64,000 nt of DNA from Salinimonas lutimaris (GTDB taxonomy: Bacteria; Pseudomonadota; Gammaproteobacteria; Enterobacterales; Alteromonadaceae), in NCBI RefSeq assembly GCF_005222225.1, contig NZ_CP036536.1:3434001-3498000 (forward strand), given 5' to 3'. The notes below the pieces were generated by a model that saw only the letters and a list, made by a program, of their open reading frames with translations, searched no databases and was not told where the DNA came from. The position numbers were made by a program, and so were the translations under genes. Shown here piece after piece: positions 28,175 to 37,719 of the stretch; the first letter of the stretch is position 1; each line of letters begins with the position of its first letter.

Positions 28175-29218
28175 ATGAAAAGTGTAAAAAACGGACTTAT
28201 GATTGCCGGCTGCGTCGCACTCACCGCGATGTCTGCCCCTGCGCTGGCCGGGCCTTTTTATCTTGGAGAAGCCGGTAACTTTAATGCCTACATTATGGAA
28301 GATTTCACTGGCCAGCAATCTGATGTTGAAGGACGCCTGGCGGTGGGTGGTAATCTGAATACAGTTGATTACGGTTTTGGTTATCGCCTACCTGCAACAA
28401 ACCAAAGTAATGTAGTGGTGGTAGGCAATAATGCGACCATAAGAAATGCCCGCATCTACAACGGTGATGCCGTAGCCGGTGGCGATATCGATATTGATGA
28501 CACCGTGGGTTTATACAATGGTGAAGATACGGCCAATAGCCGTCGTTTTTATCAGGACAGCAGCTTTGACTTTGCCTCAGCTAATAACGAGCTGATGTAT
28601 CAGTCTGCTTTGTGGGGGGCATACAATGCCACCGCCGACACCGTGCTATCTGGCAGCAGTGACGGGATCTACCGGATCGACTTTAATGGTACTGACGATC
28701 TGAATGTTTTTTCAATTGATGCCGCAGCGCTTTCATCACCCAACAAGGGCATTTATATCGATGTGCCTGAAACCAGTTACAGTATTATCAATGTTTTTGG
28801 TGACGCGGCCAACCTGTTCAACACCGGTTTTCACCTGCCTTTTGAGGTAAACGGTTCTGATAAATTCCCTGACAATGATTCATCCGGCGCCGATGCTGAT
28901 CGCCATCCGGGATATTATGCGGATAACGTATTGTTTAACTTTGTGGATGCCACTTCGCTGGTGCTTGAAGGGATCGGGTTTAAGGGCAGTATTCTGGCAC
29001 CACTGGCCGACCTGACATTCAGCAATGGTCATATTGACGGCCAGCTGTTTGCAAAGAGCTTAACCTCTGACGGCATCAATAACACCGGGCAAATTAATAA
29101 TTACCGCTTTGGTGGTTTTACTGAAATCAGTGAACCGGCCACCATTGCCGCATTTGGCCTGGTGGTGGCCGGCCTTGTTGGTATGAGCCGCCGGCGTTTA
29201 CAACGCCAGGCCGCTTAA
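28175..29218 (+). CDS. Choice-of-anchor A family protein with PEP-CTERM sorting signal
   Basis: 347 residues. A signal peptide (cleavage near ALA-GP) leads to a choice-of-anchor A domain: FNAYIMEDFTGQQSDVEGRL, AVGGNLN, ARIYNGDAVAGGDI and FKGSILAPLADLTFSNGHIDGQLFAKS (blocks quoted in part). The C-terminus is a PEP-CTERM tripartite signal: SEPAT, a hydrophobic helix (AAFGLVVAGLVG) and the basic cluster MSRRRLQR. Such proteins are processed by exosortase (EpsH-type) and surface-exposed in EPS-producing bacteria; no exosortase is in the window. AGGA lies before the ATG. Its last 21 bases overlap the 3' end of the convergent bcsC. Confidence 0.9.
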   Translation: MKSVKNGLMIAGCVALTAMSAPALAGPFYLGEAGNFNAYIMEDFTGQQSDVEGRLAVGGNLNTVDYGFGYRLPATNQSNVVVVGNNATIRNARIYNGDAVAGGDIDIDDTVGLYNGEDTANSRRFYQDSSFDFASANNELMYQSALWGAYNATADTVLSGSSDGIYRIDFNGTDDLNVFSIDAAALSSPNKGIYIDVPETSYSIINVFGDAANLFNTGFHLPFEVNGSDKFPDNDSSGADADRHPGYYADNVLFNFVDATSLVLEGIGFKGSILAPLADLTFSNGHIDGQLFAKSLTSDGINNTGQINNYRFGGFTEISEPATIAAFGLVVAGLVGMSRRRLQRQAA

Positions 29219-31540
29219 TTCAGGGTCACGCAGAATCAGTGTATTGCTGGTCACGCCTGTGTGCTTGCCAGCAAACCAGCGCAGTTCTATCCCGGCCATC
29301 GTTGCGCGGTATTCCACCGCAAAAGATTGCTGCACAAAACCGGCCACCAGCCAGTGATCATCAATCAGATACTGGCCTTCAATCATCAGATCCGCACCGA
29401 TCCCGGCATCTGATTCAGCCGGCACCTGCTCACCGCGGCCGGTCAGTGCAAAGCGCGAATAACGGTCCTGCTTAATCCAGCTATATCCCAGGTTCACACT
29501 ACTTCGTACCTGCCACTGTCTCGCTTCAGCGCTGAGCAGTTCGCCATACATGCCCAGACTGGTTAATCCGGAAGGGCTGAAGTATCCCCCGTGGCCACGG
29601 GTAAACCCGCTTAAATTGTGGCTGAACCCTTGCCAGGATACATACGGCCCGACCCGAAAGTAATCCAGCGCTACGTTGAATGCTGATGCAAAATCCTGAC
29701 TGGCATCCAGACGGATCCCTACATGATCGTTGTCTTTGACTTGCTGCCCGGTATACCGGCCGAGCACCCACGACACCGACACCGCTCGCTGTGAAGCCAG
29801 ACTTTGTGCATACAAGCCTCTGAGGCCGGTTTTGATCACAGCTCCCCAGGCTTCACTGCTATCCTCAAAATAGGTTGAGCCCATACTTAGCAGGCTATCT
29901 GTCACACGCTGCCGGTAGGCCATGGCACTGAGAGTGGCATCATTAAAAGACCAGCTACCACCAAGCTGACCGGATACTGGTGCGCTTACCGGCTGGTTAA
30001 GCAGTGAATACCCTACTTCTGCATATAGCGTATAGTCTTGCTGCTGGGTCTGCACCCGCCCCCGGATCCCGGTATCTTCAAAGCCAGTGATGCCACCAAA
30101 CATATCATCGACAATGCCATCACCAAACCAGCGACTGGCCGGCACAGCGCCGCTGTACAGCTGTTCATAATCCATATGCAGATCCCAGCGCCACTGCTGA
30201 TAAATACCGCCAAGCCCGATATACCCACCGGCCACATCCAGGTTACCCAGCCCATCATCGCCGCTACGCTGTCGTCCGTTAATACCGGTATAGGCATATA
30301 ACCGTCGTGAAGGATAAATCTCTGCCTGCTCAGCCTGCTGGTGCCATGCCAGATCAAACTGTTTGCGCTGCCAGGCTGTTTGCCCCTGTTGCTGACTTAA
30401 CAAGCGGGCCACAGCCGGATGACGTTGCGCCAGCTGTTGTTGCTGCGCCCGGGCGGTGGTCAGAGTGAGTAGCGCCTGGGCAAAGTCCTGCTGTTCGGGG
30501 CTTGCATCAAGCAGCGTATTAAACAGTGGAATGGCATTAGCGCTGTCGCCGGCCTGAAAATACGTCCAGGCCAGCAATGTCTGTTCATCGCGGGTCAGCC
30601 CGCGCAGGTCTTGCAGTTTTTTTGCCGCGCTGATGCTACTTGTAAACTGCTTATCTTTGTAGGCACTAAGCTGTTGCTGTGCCAGTGCCCGGGCACACCG
30701 CTTAGCGAGCATGGGTTGTACCGGGGAGCTGGCCGCGGTATCACAGGCCAGTCTGGCCGCCTGGCTGGCTTTACCCTGTTTATCCAGGCTCAGCACCTGC
30801 CCCTGCACGTCGTCTGCAAACTGAAATAGCGCAAGCGCGCTGGCATAGTGTTGGTTATCGTACAAAGACCAGCCCTGGCCGGCGGCTTTGACAGGAATGC
30901 CGGCATCAGGAAAACGCTGGCTAAGCGCCTTTAGCTCAGCGATATCCGGGCGCTTCAGCGCTTGGTTAGTGAGCCCGTCAATAGCACTATCGATACCGGT
31001 TTGCGCCGATTTTTGTGCGCCGGTCTGGCGGGCCTGCTCAAACAGAGATAACGCGGTTTCAAAAGCACCGCGCTGATGATAAATCCAGCCCAGCAACAAG
31101 TGCTGCTCTGATTTACCGCTTTGTTGTGCTTGTCTGACCGCTTCTGCCAGCGTGGATGAATCAATCAGGGTCCAGTCAGTGGCAGGCAGCGCGGCCAGCT
31201 GGCTGAACACATCAGACGCTGCTTCAGGCGGGCGGGCTGTGGCAGACGCTGGCGGCGCAGCCTCTGCAGGCTGATTCAGCCGGGACAACGCCTCCTGTAA
31301 ATTCTGATCAGGCTGCCAGTATGGATACTCCTGTTGCAGGCGCTGATACGTCTGGTTGGCCAGACTCACCTGTCGCTGCTCTATGTGATACCACAACCCG
31401 GTAGTATCCGGCGTATCAGCCGCTTGCAGTAATGATTCGCCCGGTAATACGGAGTACTGGGTTACCTGCGCGCAGGCCGATCCGGTCATCAGCGAAGCCA
31501 GTACACAGCCAGATAAATAGCTGACGCCATGCTTAGCCAT
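29198..31540 (-). CDS. bcsC: Cellulose export porin BcsC, short form
   Basis: 780 residues, against about 1150 in E. coli, because the periplasmic TPR region is short. A signal peptide (cleavage near ACA-QV) precedes helical TPR-like repeats up to about residue 390 (for example LLGWIYHQRGAFETALSLFEQA and LLAWTYFQAGDSANAIPLFN), then the BcsC C-terminal barrel domain from about 400 (YAYTGINGRQRSGDDGLGN, GGYIGLGGIYQQWRWDLHMD). BcsC passes the glucan across the outer membrane. Its start overlaps bcsZ by eight bases; its end overlaps the convergent PEP-CTERM gene by 21 bases. Confidence 0.88.
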   Translation of the reverse strand: MAKHGVSYLSGCVLASLMTGSACAQVTQYSVLPGESLLQAADTPDTTGLWYHIEQRQVSLANQTYQRLQQEYPYWQPDQNLQEALSRLNQPAEAAPPASATARPPEAASDVFSQLAALPATDWTLIDSSTLAEAVRQAQQSGKSEQHLLLGWIYHQRGAFETALSLFEQARQTGAQKSAQTGIDSAIDGLTNQALKRPDIAELKALSQRFPDAGIPVKAAGQGWSLYDNQHYASALALFQFADDVQGQVLSLDKQGKASQAARLACDTAASSPVQPMLAKRCARALAQQQLSAYKDKQFTSSISAAKKLQDLRGLTRDEQTLLAWTYFQAGDSANAIPLFNTLLDASPEQQDFAQALLTLTTARAQQQQLAQRHPAVARLLSQQQGQTAWQRKQFDLAWHQQAEQAEIYPSRRLYAYTGINGRQRSGDDGLGNLDVAGGYIGLGGIYQQWRWDLHMDYEQLYSGAVPASRWFGDGIVDDMFGGITGFEDTGIRGRVQTQQQDYTLYAEVGYSLLNQPVSAPVSGQLGGSWSFNDATLSAMAYRQRVTDSLLSMGSTYFEDSSEAWGAVIKTGLRGLYAQSLASQRAVSVSWVLGRYTGQQVKDNDHVGIRLDASQDFASAFNVALDYFRVGPYVSWQGFSHNLSGFTRGHGGYFSPSGLTSLGMYGELLSAEARQWQVRSSVNLGYSWIKQDRYSRFALTGRGEQVPAESDAGIGADLMIEGQYLIDDHWLVAGFVQQSFAVEYRATMAGIELRWFAGKHTGVTSNTLILRDPELSGLAL

Positions 31541-32558
31541 CCTGACGGCTATCCATCAGTGCCAACTCACTGAGCAGGATCAGACTGGCAGAAAAATAGT
31601 CCTGCTCATTGCCTAAGGCAAAAGAGGGCGGCGCAGCAGACTGTCCAGCCTTAAACTGCACCAGCTCAGCCACCACCTGCATGCCTTTGCTCCAGGCGTA
31701 ATCTGCGGGCTCTCCGGTGATCACATCCACAGTGGCCGGCACCTTGTCCTGTTGCCAGAAAGTCAGATAGGGTGACAACAAAGATGCATCAGTGTTTTTT
31801 TGCCATACCAGATGTAGCGGAATACGACAGGCATTGTAACCATAATGCGCACTGATACTGTCACGGGCGCTTAGCCCCTGTTCACTGAGCCACAGCCAGT
31901 CGCTGGCCAGTCCTTTACCCTGCGATGCCGTTTGCGCAAGTAAGCGCTCACCATCACGAAGCAGTTGCGACCATATCGAATCTCCGGTCAGTTGCTGAAA
32001 ATCAGCAAAAGCAGGAAACAGCCAGTAAGACAGATTCAGCTGTACCCGGTGTGGTTTTTCAAATCCCTGCTCGCCTGGTAGCAGCACGGTGTAGCCATAC
32101 TGCTGACGAATCAGCTTACGTTGTACAGCATGAATGATGGTCAGGGCCTGCTGTTTGTAGGTGGTGTTGTCCCATGCCTGACTGGCGCGCAGTAATGCCC
32201 AGGCAATAAGAATATCGCCGTCGCTAGCATTATTATCATCATCCACACATTGGCGGTTATTCGCCTCACAGGGTGTAAAACGCCAGCTGAACAGGCCATC
32301 GCGACGTTGCAGCGTGCGTTGTGTCCAGCGCCATAATGCATCAAACCGGGGCTTGTCACCGGCTGCAACGGCAAACAACATACCATAGCCCTGCCCTTCA
32401 CTGTGAGACACCTGATTGTTGCCGGTATCAATAATTCTGCCGTTAGCATAAAAGCGCGACACGTATTTTTCCCAGTGCACAGAAAATGCGTCCGGCGGCT
32501 TTTGGCTACAGCCAGCCATCACCGTACACAACACCAGACACCACCAGAGCTTTTTCAT
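31533..32558 (-). CDS. bcsZ: Cellulose-operon endoglucanase BcsZ (GH8), predicted lipoprotein
   Basis: 341 residues of glycoside hydrolase family 8. The catalytic acid lies in VSHSEGQGYGM (Glu54) and the second conserved block is ASDGDILIAWALLRA. It trims glucan chains in the periplasm and is needed for normal cellulose output in other bacteria. The N-terminus MKKLWWCLVLCTVMAGC-SQ is a lipoprotein signal with Cys17, unlike the soluble E. coli enzyme, so this one should be membrane-anchored. Its start shares one base with the bcsB stop and its end overlaps bcsC by eight bases. Confidence 0.92.
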   Translation of the reverse strand: MKKLWWCLVLCTVMAGCSQKPPDAFSVHWEKYVSRFYANGRIIDTGNNQVSHSEGQGYGMLFAVAAGDKPRFDALWRWTQRTLQRRDGLFSWRFTPCEANNRQCVDDDNNASDGDILIAWALLRASQAWDNTTYKQQALTIIHAVQRKLIRQQYGYTVLLPGEQGFEKPHRVQLNLSYWLFPAFADFQQLTGDSIWSQLLRDGERLLAQTASQGKGLASDWLWLSEQGLSARDSISAHYGYNACRIPLHLVWQKNTDASLLSPYLTFWQQDKVPATVDVITGEPADYAWSKGMQVVAELVQFKAGQSAAPPSFALGNEQDYFSASLILLSELALMDSRQDG

Positions 32559-34828
32559 TACCAGTCTTCCGTTACCGCTTTGTTTCGGCGGCGTAACAGC
32601 TGCACCGCAATATACATAATCAGACCGACCAACAAGACTACCCCGATCAACCAGTACCAGGGATTATTAGACAGCCAGATGCGCAGTGACAGCCAGTGAT
32701 CATCAGGGTTACCCGCCTCGAACTTTTCTGCTACCTGCATAGCCAGCAGGGGAGCACGGCGGTCCTGCCAACTGAAAAAATCGCCGGCCAGCTGGCCCCA
32801 TAATCCAAGGCTGACCAGATCATCAATACGCGCAGTCAGCAACCTGCTATCCTGCGCCGCCACAATGTACAGACTGCCCTGCTCTGTGCGTGGGTTTCGC
32901 TGGGCAACCAGCACGGCCATCTCGCCCAGGCTACTTTGCTGCGTGGTGGTACCGTGTGTGGTCAGCGGACGGTGAGACTTATCATCGCTCAGGGTGTGAA
33001 TACGGTTATGTAGCTCGTTTTGCAGCCGGTACGGCCACTGTTTGGTGGCCGCCACAGACACCCCATAGGTTTGGGCAAAATCTGCCGGCAGTGAGTCTGG
33101 GGTGCCCAGCACAATGGCGTTGTCAGTCAGGGTGTCGCGAACGCCCTGAATCAGCTCAAGATTAGGTAGCAGGGTACCGGCGGTTTGAGCCAGCTTGCCG
33201 GCCAGGGTCAGCGCGGCGCTTTGCATTTGCGGATCGGTCAGATACATGCCAATCGGCCGGGAAATATCCTGACTGGCAAACGGATATCCGGTCTCACTAA
33301 ACAAGCCCAGATCCGGCAGGCGGGCTACCTGGCCGGCTTCTGGTAGCACCACCGATGAGGTATTGCGCAGCTGAAAGAGCAGATGTGACCCACTGATATC
33401 ATCACAAGGCTCACCGGTGATCGGTGATCGCATGCTCACCAGAAACTCCAGTGTATTTATGCCTCCGTGCAGATGGCGGGCCGGAATACGCAGCTGATAT
33501 TTACGGTAAGACTCACCATTTTCATTATTCAGTGGCCGGCCATGAACCAGTTCCCCGTTCACCAGAATATTCATCATCGACCCCGGGCCCATTGCTGCGC
33601 CATACCCAAAGTCCAGATTCAGTGTCATTGAGGCGCTTTCCGGCACATAAAAATCTGCCGGCAACACCAGCTGTACTTCTTTGGCAAAATCATCCTCGCC
33701 GCGCATGATATTGTTCCCCTCACCCATCTGCGCAAAGGTATATTCATTGCCCGGCTGTAATATATGCGCCGATAACGGTGACGCCCCGGAACTGCTTTGC
33801 ATGGCATCTACGATAATGCTGGCATCCGGGTTAATCGCATCATCCATCAGCGCCAGTGCCTGGGCTGCCTGCACCACTTGCTCGCCGGTCTGGCCGGATA
33901 TCACCAGCCGGGTGCGGGCAGGCACCAGAATCTGATCTGCCACTTTCACCGCCGGGGTTTGCTCAATACCAATATACGGCCCGGTAATTTTACGTTCTGT
34001 GGCTTCACCCAGATAATGTTGTAAGGTCTCCCGGGTACCTGCAAGCACATGCAGGCCGCCGGTCTGCTCATCTGGTACATACCAGCTGCTGTCAAACCAG
34101 CGTTGAGTCAGGCGGTCGTCCCACTCACGGCCAGCAGGTAGAGCCGGCAGATTATCGGGCTGACTGACCTGCTTTGAAATGACAGACAGCGGCGAATACA
34201 GGTTTCTCAGTGCCAGTGCCTGAGCAATGACGGGTAATGCTCGTCCACTGACATCCGCCCCGGCATTATCAGGCGTGATCACAGAAACCTGTTGCTGGGC
34301 CCCGATACCCGGTGAAAAATAGGCGGATAAGTCGCGTAATTGTGGGGCTTTTTGACGATCTTCAGTGATCAGCGTCAATACTGAGCGGCTTAAGTCCACC
34401 TCACTCCATAATTCCGGTGCTCCACCATCCACGCACTGTTGTGCATAATGCTGGCTAACACCGAGTGTTAGCGTGTTAAACCCTTCACGCCACAGGCGGG
34501 CAGGTATAGTCACTTCACTGGATAACGCCGGGCGGTTTGGATCAAACGGGATCTGACCGATCGTGGCATTGTTAAACCTGACATTCAAAATGGACCGTTT
34601 TTCAATCAGCGCTTTGGAGCTGATCACCTCTAGAGACAAAGTGGCAGAAACGACATCTTTATTGCCGGTCAGCGGTACAGACAAATTGCGGTGATCCCGC
34701 ATTCCCTGCAAACGCAGTGGGTTCTGCCCCTGATAAAAGTCGGTCAGCTTACGACTGACCGTTTGCTGTGCATGCGCGGTGGTGCATAACAATGTCAGTA
34801 CAGCAGCGACTATCCAGCTAGTTCTCAT
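32558..34828 (-). CDS. bcsB: Cellulose synthase periplasmic subunit BcsB
   Basis: 756 residues, close to the usual length. A signal peptide (cleavage near AHA-QQ) and a long beta-rich periplasmic part with two carbohydrate-binding-like/flavodoxin-like repeats (DFYQGQNPLRLQG, NVRFNNATIGQIPFDPN, DFYVPESASMTLNLDFGYG) end in a C-terminal transmembrane helix (YWLIGVVLLVGLIMYIAVQLL) that packs against BcsA. It guides the nascent glucan through the periplasm. Its start region overlaps bcsA by 11 bases. Confidence 0.94.
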   Translation of the reverse strand: MRTSWIVAAVLTLLCTTAHAQQTVSRKLTDFYQGQNPLRLQGMRDHRNLSVPLTGNKDVVSATLSLEVISSKALIEKRSILNVRFNNATIGQIPFDPNRPALSSEVTIPARLWREGFNTLTLGVSQHYAQQCVDGGAPELWSEVDLSRSVLTLITEDRQKAPQLRDLSAYFSPGIGAQQQVSVITPDNAGADVSGRALPVIAQALALRNLYSPLSVISKQVSQPDNLPALPAGREWDDRLTQRWFDSSWYVPDEQTGGLHVLAGTRETLQHYLGEATERKITGPYIGIEQTPAVKVADQILVPARTRLVISGQTGEQVVQAAQALALMDDAINPDASIIVDAMQSSSGASPLSAHILQPGNEYTFAQMGEGNNIMRGEDDFAKEVQLVLPADFYVPESASMTLNLDFGYGAAMGPGSMMNILVNGELVHGRPLNNENGESYRKYQLRIPARHLHGGINTLEFLVSMRSPITGEPCDDISGSHLLFQLRNTSSVVLPEAGQVARLPDLGLFSETGYPFASQDISRPIGMYLTDPQMQSAALTLAGKLAQTAGTLLPNLELIQGVRDTLTDNAIVLGTPDSLPADFAQTYGVSVAATKQWPYRLQNELHNRIHTLSDDKSHRPLTTHGTTTQQSSLGEMAVLVAQRNPRTEQGSLYIVAAQDSRLLTARIDDLVSLGLWGQLAGDFFSWQDRRAPLLAMQVAEKFEAGNPDDHWLSLRIWLSNNPWYWLIGVVLLVGLIMYIAVQLLRRRNKAVTEDW

Positions 34829-37037
34829 TTTCTTGGTCCTTGTTGGTTGCCAGCTGCTGCCACAGGCTGGTTACCTGCATAATGAAATGTTGAAATACCG
34901 GCCTGATGCTGACATTGAGTACATGACGGGCACCATACCAGTATGAAATGGGCCGGGTACGACGTCGCTGGAAACTTTTCCAGCGACGGCTGTCACCCAG
35001 CGTAAAAGCAATAATGTCATCCCAGCTATTAAAACTGTTGCGCTCAAACTGAAAGCGTACCGCGCCCGATTGTGGCTCGTGATGAAGTAAAGTACATGGG
35101 ATAACTACATTTTTTTGCTTCGATTCACACCAGCTGATCATCGATAGTGTTTCAGGCAGCGTCTGCTGTTTGGCATGAATTCTGGCTCTGGCTCCGCCCA
35201 GTGACAAATCGCTCATAGTTCCGACCCAGGCCCGGCCATCAGCACTTTGCAGGGTAAATTCATCGTTCGCCGGCAGTCGTGCCTGCACTCTGACCTGCTT
35301 ACGTTCTATCAGGATACTTAACACGCTGAACATCAGCACCAGATTAAACAGATTCCACAGTAAAACAATAACGGTGAGATCGCGGGTCAGCGGCTCATTA
35401 ACCAGTTTGTAAAACCCAATCACCACCCCCAGCAATAACAGTGTAATCAGGCAGTAGAAAACACCGGACAATGGAGAGACAAAGTTTTTTTCCAGATTCT
35501 CGCCCTTAGGGGTTACCACAAAGGAAGGCGCTTCTGGATTTCGAAACACCCTGACCAGCGCACGCAGGGTAAATGTGCATTGCAGAATTTCGTACAATTC
35601 TGACACCAGTGGCCAGCGGGTGCGCCCGAATAACAGCGTAGACAGCTGATAGGTGGCAATCACATGAGGGAGGGTATAGGCCAGAATCTCGGTCAGTGAA
35701 GCATGATAAATTTGCAGGCCAAACACCAGATAAGCTAGTGGCATTAACAAAAAAATAATCCGGGCAAACGGGAACAGCCAGAATAAAATCGAGCTTAGGT
35801 AGCCCGCCCGCTGCATCAGCGACAGGCCTTCTGCCAGTTGGGGTTTTTTCAACAGCAGAATCTGGGTCATACCCTGTGCCCAGCGCATTCGCTGAGAGAT
35901 AAAGGCATTCAGTGTTTCCGGTGCCAGCCCGCTTACCATAGGTCGGTTTACATATACCGACTCATAGCCCATAGCATGCAAATCATAAGCAGTTTCAGCA
36001 TCTTCGGTGACCGACTTGCCTGACAAGCCGCCCACCTCATCCAAATGAGCACGGCGCAAAACAGCGGCTGAGCCACAAAAAAATGACGCATTCCAGAAAT
36101 CCAGCCCCTGCTGGATTGTGCCGTAAAACATATCATTTTCAGAAGGCATCCGGGTAAACGCAGCAAAGTAATTGCGCTCCACAGGATCCGGGTTGGCCAT
36201 AAAATGCGGTGTCTGAACCAGAAATACCTTTGGATTAGTGGCCAGCCAGGGCACGGTTTTATCCAGAAAATCAGCGGTCGGCACATGGTCAGCATCCAGA
36301 ATAACCACCAGTTCCGATTGTGTATGCTGCAAGGCGCTGTTGACGTTGCCGGCTTTAGCATACTCATTTTTATCCCGGCTGAGGTATGTCACCCCCAGAC
36401 TCTGGCAAAGTTGTCTGAGTTGCCCTGCCCTTAATATAGCAGCCTGACGTCCCTCGCGATCGTCCTGAGTCCGTTTCTGTAACGTACCACCATCATCCAG
36501 TAAATGGACGTGTAGTTTTTCTGGCGGGTAGTTCAACTGTTTTGCAGCGCGCAGGGTAACATCGAGAATATCGGCGCTTTCATTGTATGTGGGAATGAGG
36601 ATATCCACCGACGGGAGCTGTTCAGTCGCCAGATCCCTGATGGTTTTTTCCGGCCGGGTAAGCGGATTAATATTGACCATGCAACTGATCACATGGGTAA
36701 AGGCTGCATACAACTCTGCCACATACAGCAGCCACATAGCCACCAGCGAAATCCAGTCGCTGGCCGACATGGTATACATGCCTCGCCACAGTATGTACCG
36801 AATGGTCAGAGCCAGCCCCAGTAACAACGCAAAAACACGAAAATACAGGCGATAACGGTGATGATGTTTAGATTCAGTACCACTTAAGTGAATAAGTAGC
36901 AGAATAATACCAGATGCAACTAATTGACCAGTAGAATCCATGGGCGCCGCCAGCACCGCACTTAATAACAACAGGCAGAGTACAAAGAAAATGTTAAACC
37001 CCAAAAACCAGCGTTTTCCGGGGGGGGATATAGCCAA
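34818..37037 (-). CDS. bcsA: Cellulose synthase catalytic subunit BcsA (UDP-forming)
   Basis: 739 residues with N-terminal and central membrane helices around a GT2 domain. Catalytic and substrate motifs are complete: DDG (181-183), DAD (248-250), TED (344-346) and QRMRW (382-386). The C-terminal PilZ domain keeps RVQAR (583-587) and DLSLGG (610-615), so c-di-GMP activation is expected. It polymerises UDP-glucose into beta-1,4-glucan and threads it across the inner membrane. It lacks the long N-terminal extension of E. coli BcsA (872). It starts two bases after an unassigned two-helix protein gene and overlaps bcsB. Confidence 0.96.
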   Translation of the reverse strand: MAISPPGKRWFLGFNIFFVLCLLLLSAVLAAPMDSTGQLVASGIILLLIHLSGTESKHHHRYRLYFRVFALLLGLALTIRYILWRGMYTMSASDWISLVAMWLLYVAELYAAFTHVISCMVNINPLTRPEKTIRDLATEQLPSVDILIPTYNESADILDVTLRAAKQLNYPPEKLHVHLLDDGGTLQKRTQDDREGRQAAILRAGQLRQLCQSLGVTYLSRDKNEYAKAGNVNSALQHTQSELVVILDADHVPTADFLDKTVPWLATNPKVFLVQTPHFMANPDPVERNYFAAFTRMPSENDMFYGTIQQGLDFWNASFFCGSAAVLRRAHLDEVGGLSGKSVTEDAETAYDLHAMGYESVYVNRPMVSGLAPETLNAFISQRMRWAQGMTQILLLKKPQLAEGLSLMQRAGYLSSILFWLFPFARIIFLLMPLAYLVFGLQIYHASLTEILAYTLPHVIATYQLSTLLFGRTRWPLVSELYEILQCTFTLRALVRVFRNPEAPSFVVTPKGENLEKNFVSPLSGVFYCLITLLLLGVVIGFYKLVNEPLTRDLTVIVLLWNLFNLVLMFSVLSILIERKQVRVQARLPANDEFTLQSADGRAWVGTMSDLSLGGARARIHAKQQTLPETLSMISWCESKQKNVVIPCTLLHHEPQSGAVRFQFERNSFNSWDDIIAFTLGDSRRWKSFQRRRTRPISYWYGARHVLNVSIRPVFQHFIMQVTSLWQQLATNKDQENEN

Positions 37038-37038
37038 A

Positions 37039-37524
37039 TCAAAGTTCCGCGGTTGGTACTCTGGTCACAGATGTATAGGTACTTCGGTCGATTAACACCA
37101 GCGCTGATTCGGTGTATTCCACTTCGTGATTACTTTCGTAAAAACGCCGAGATAAACCATCCCGGTGACGTTGACACTCCCGGGAAACCAGCACACTAAT
37201 GGGTAATAAAATCAGCCCGCCTGCCAGTACCAGGACCTCGGTGATAAACACCCAGGGCGACATGACCGGAGCGACATACAAAGAAAAACAAAGTGTTAGC
37301 GCTGCTGCTACTATAATGACATTAGAGATCGCCCGCAAGCGGTTAGCGCGATGCAAAGACCGCTCTGCTTTCAAAAGCTTACGCAGTCGTTTATTCCAGC
37401 GTTGCTCCAGACCATGTTCACTGACTTGGCTATCGTGCAGACGCACCTGTCGCCGGTTAAACATCGGCGTGACGTTGTTTGAGTAGGAAACTGAGGTGGG
37501 GGATTTATATTCGTCTGGTTGCAT
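37039..37524 (-). CDS. Unassigned two-helix membrane protein at the head of the bcs operon
   Basis: 161 residues from ATG 37524, preferred because GAGAGG lies about six bases upstream; an ATG at 37563 is possible. A polar N-terminal part with a basic stretch (RWNKRLRKLLKAERSLHRANRLR) precedes two hydrophobic helices (about 68-86 and 91-112) and a cytoplasmic-looking acidic C-terminus (HEVEYTESALVLIDRSTY). It is not BcsQ (no Walker P-loop) and I do not recognise BcsE, F, G, R or D. The two-base gap to bcsA implies co-transcription and a role in cellulose synthesis, which is inference. Confidence 0.65.
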   Translation of the reverse strand: MQPDEYKSPTSVSYSNNVTPMFNRRQVRLHDSQVSEHGLEQRWNKRLRKLLKAERSLHRANRLRAISNVIIVAAALTLCFSLYVAPVMSPWVFITEVLVLAGGLILLPISVLVSRECQRHRDGLSRRFYESNHEVEYTESALVLIDRSTYTSVTRVPTAEL

Positions 37525-37719
37525 GGCTGGCCTCTCATACGTATCAATAGTGTAGAGAAGCATGCTCTGCAGATAAATTGTACAGAATATACCGGGTTAT
37601 CCGCCCCGATACTTTTTATATACTTTAGTATAAAAACTGCGATATCAATCAATTAGATCAAATGCAGCATACTGCATATCACCCCCGTAAACCATCAACA
37701 TTAACGGACAGTCAGAACA

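Noticed and set aside
35948-36367. 139-codon minus-strand frame inside bcsA
   Set aside because: Out-of-frame shadow of bcsA, Trp/Cys-rich and without family resemblance.
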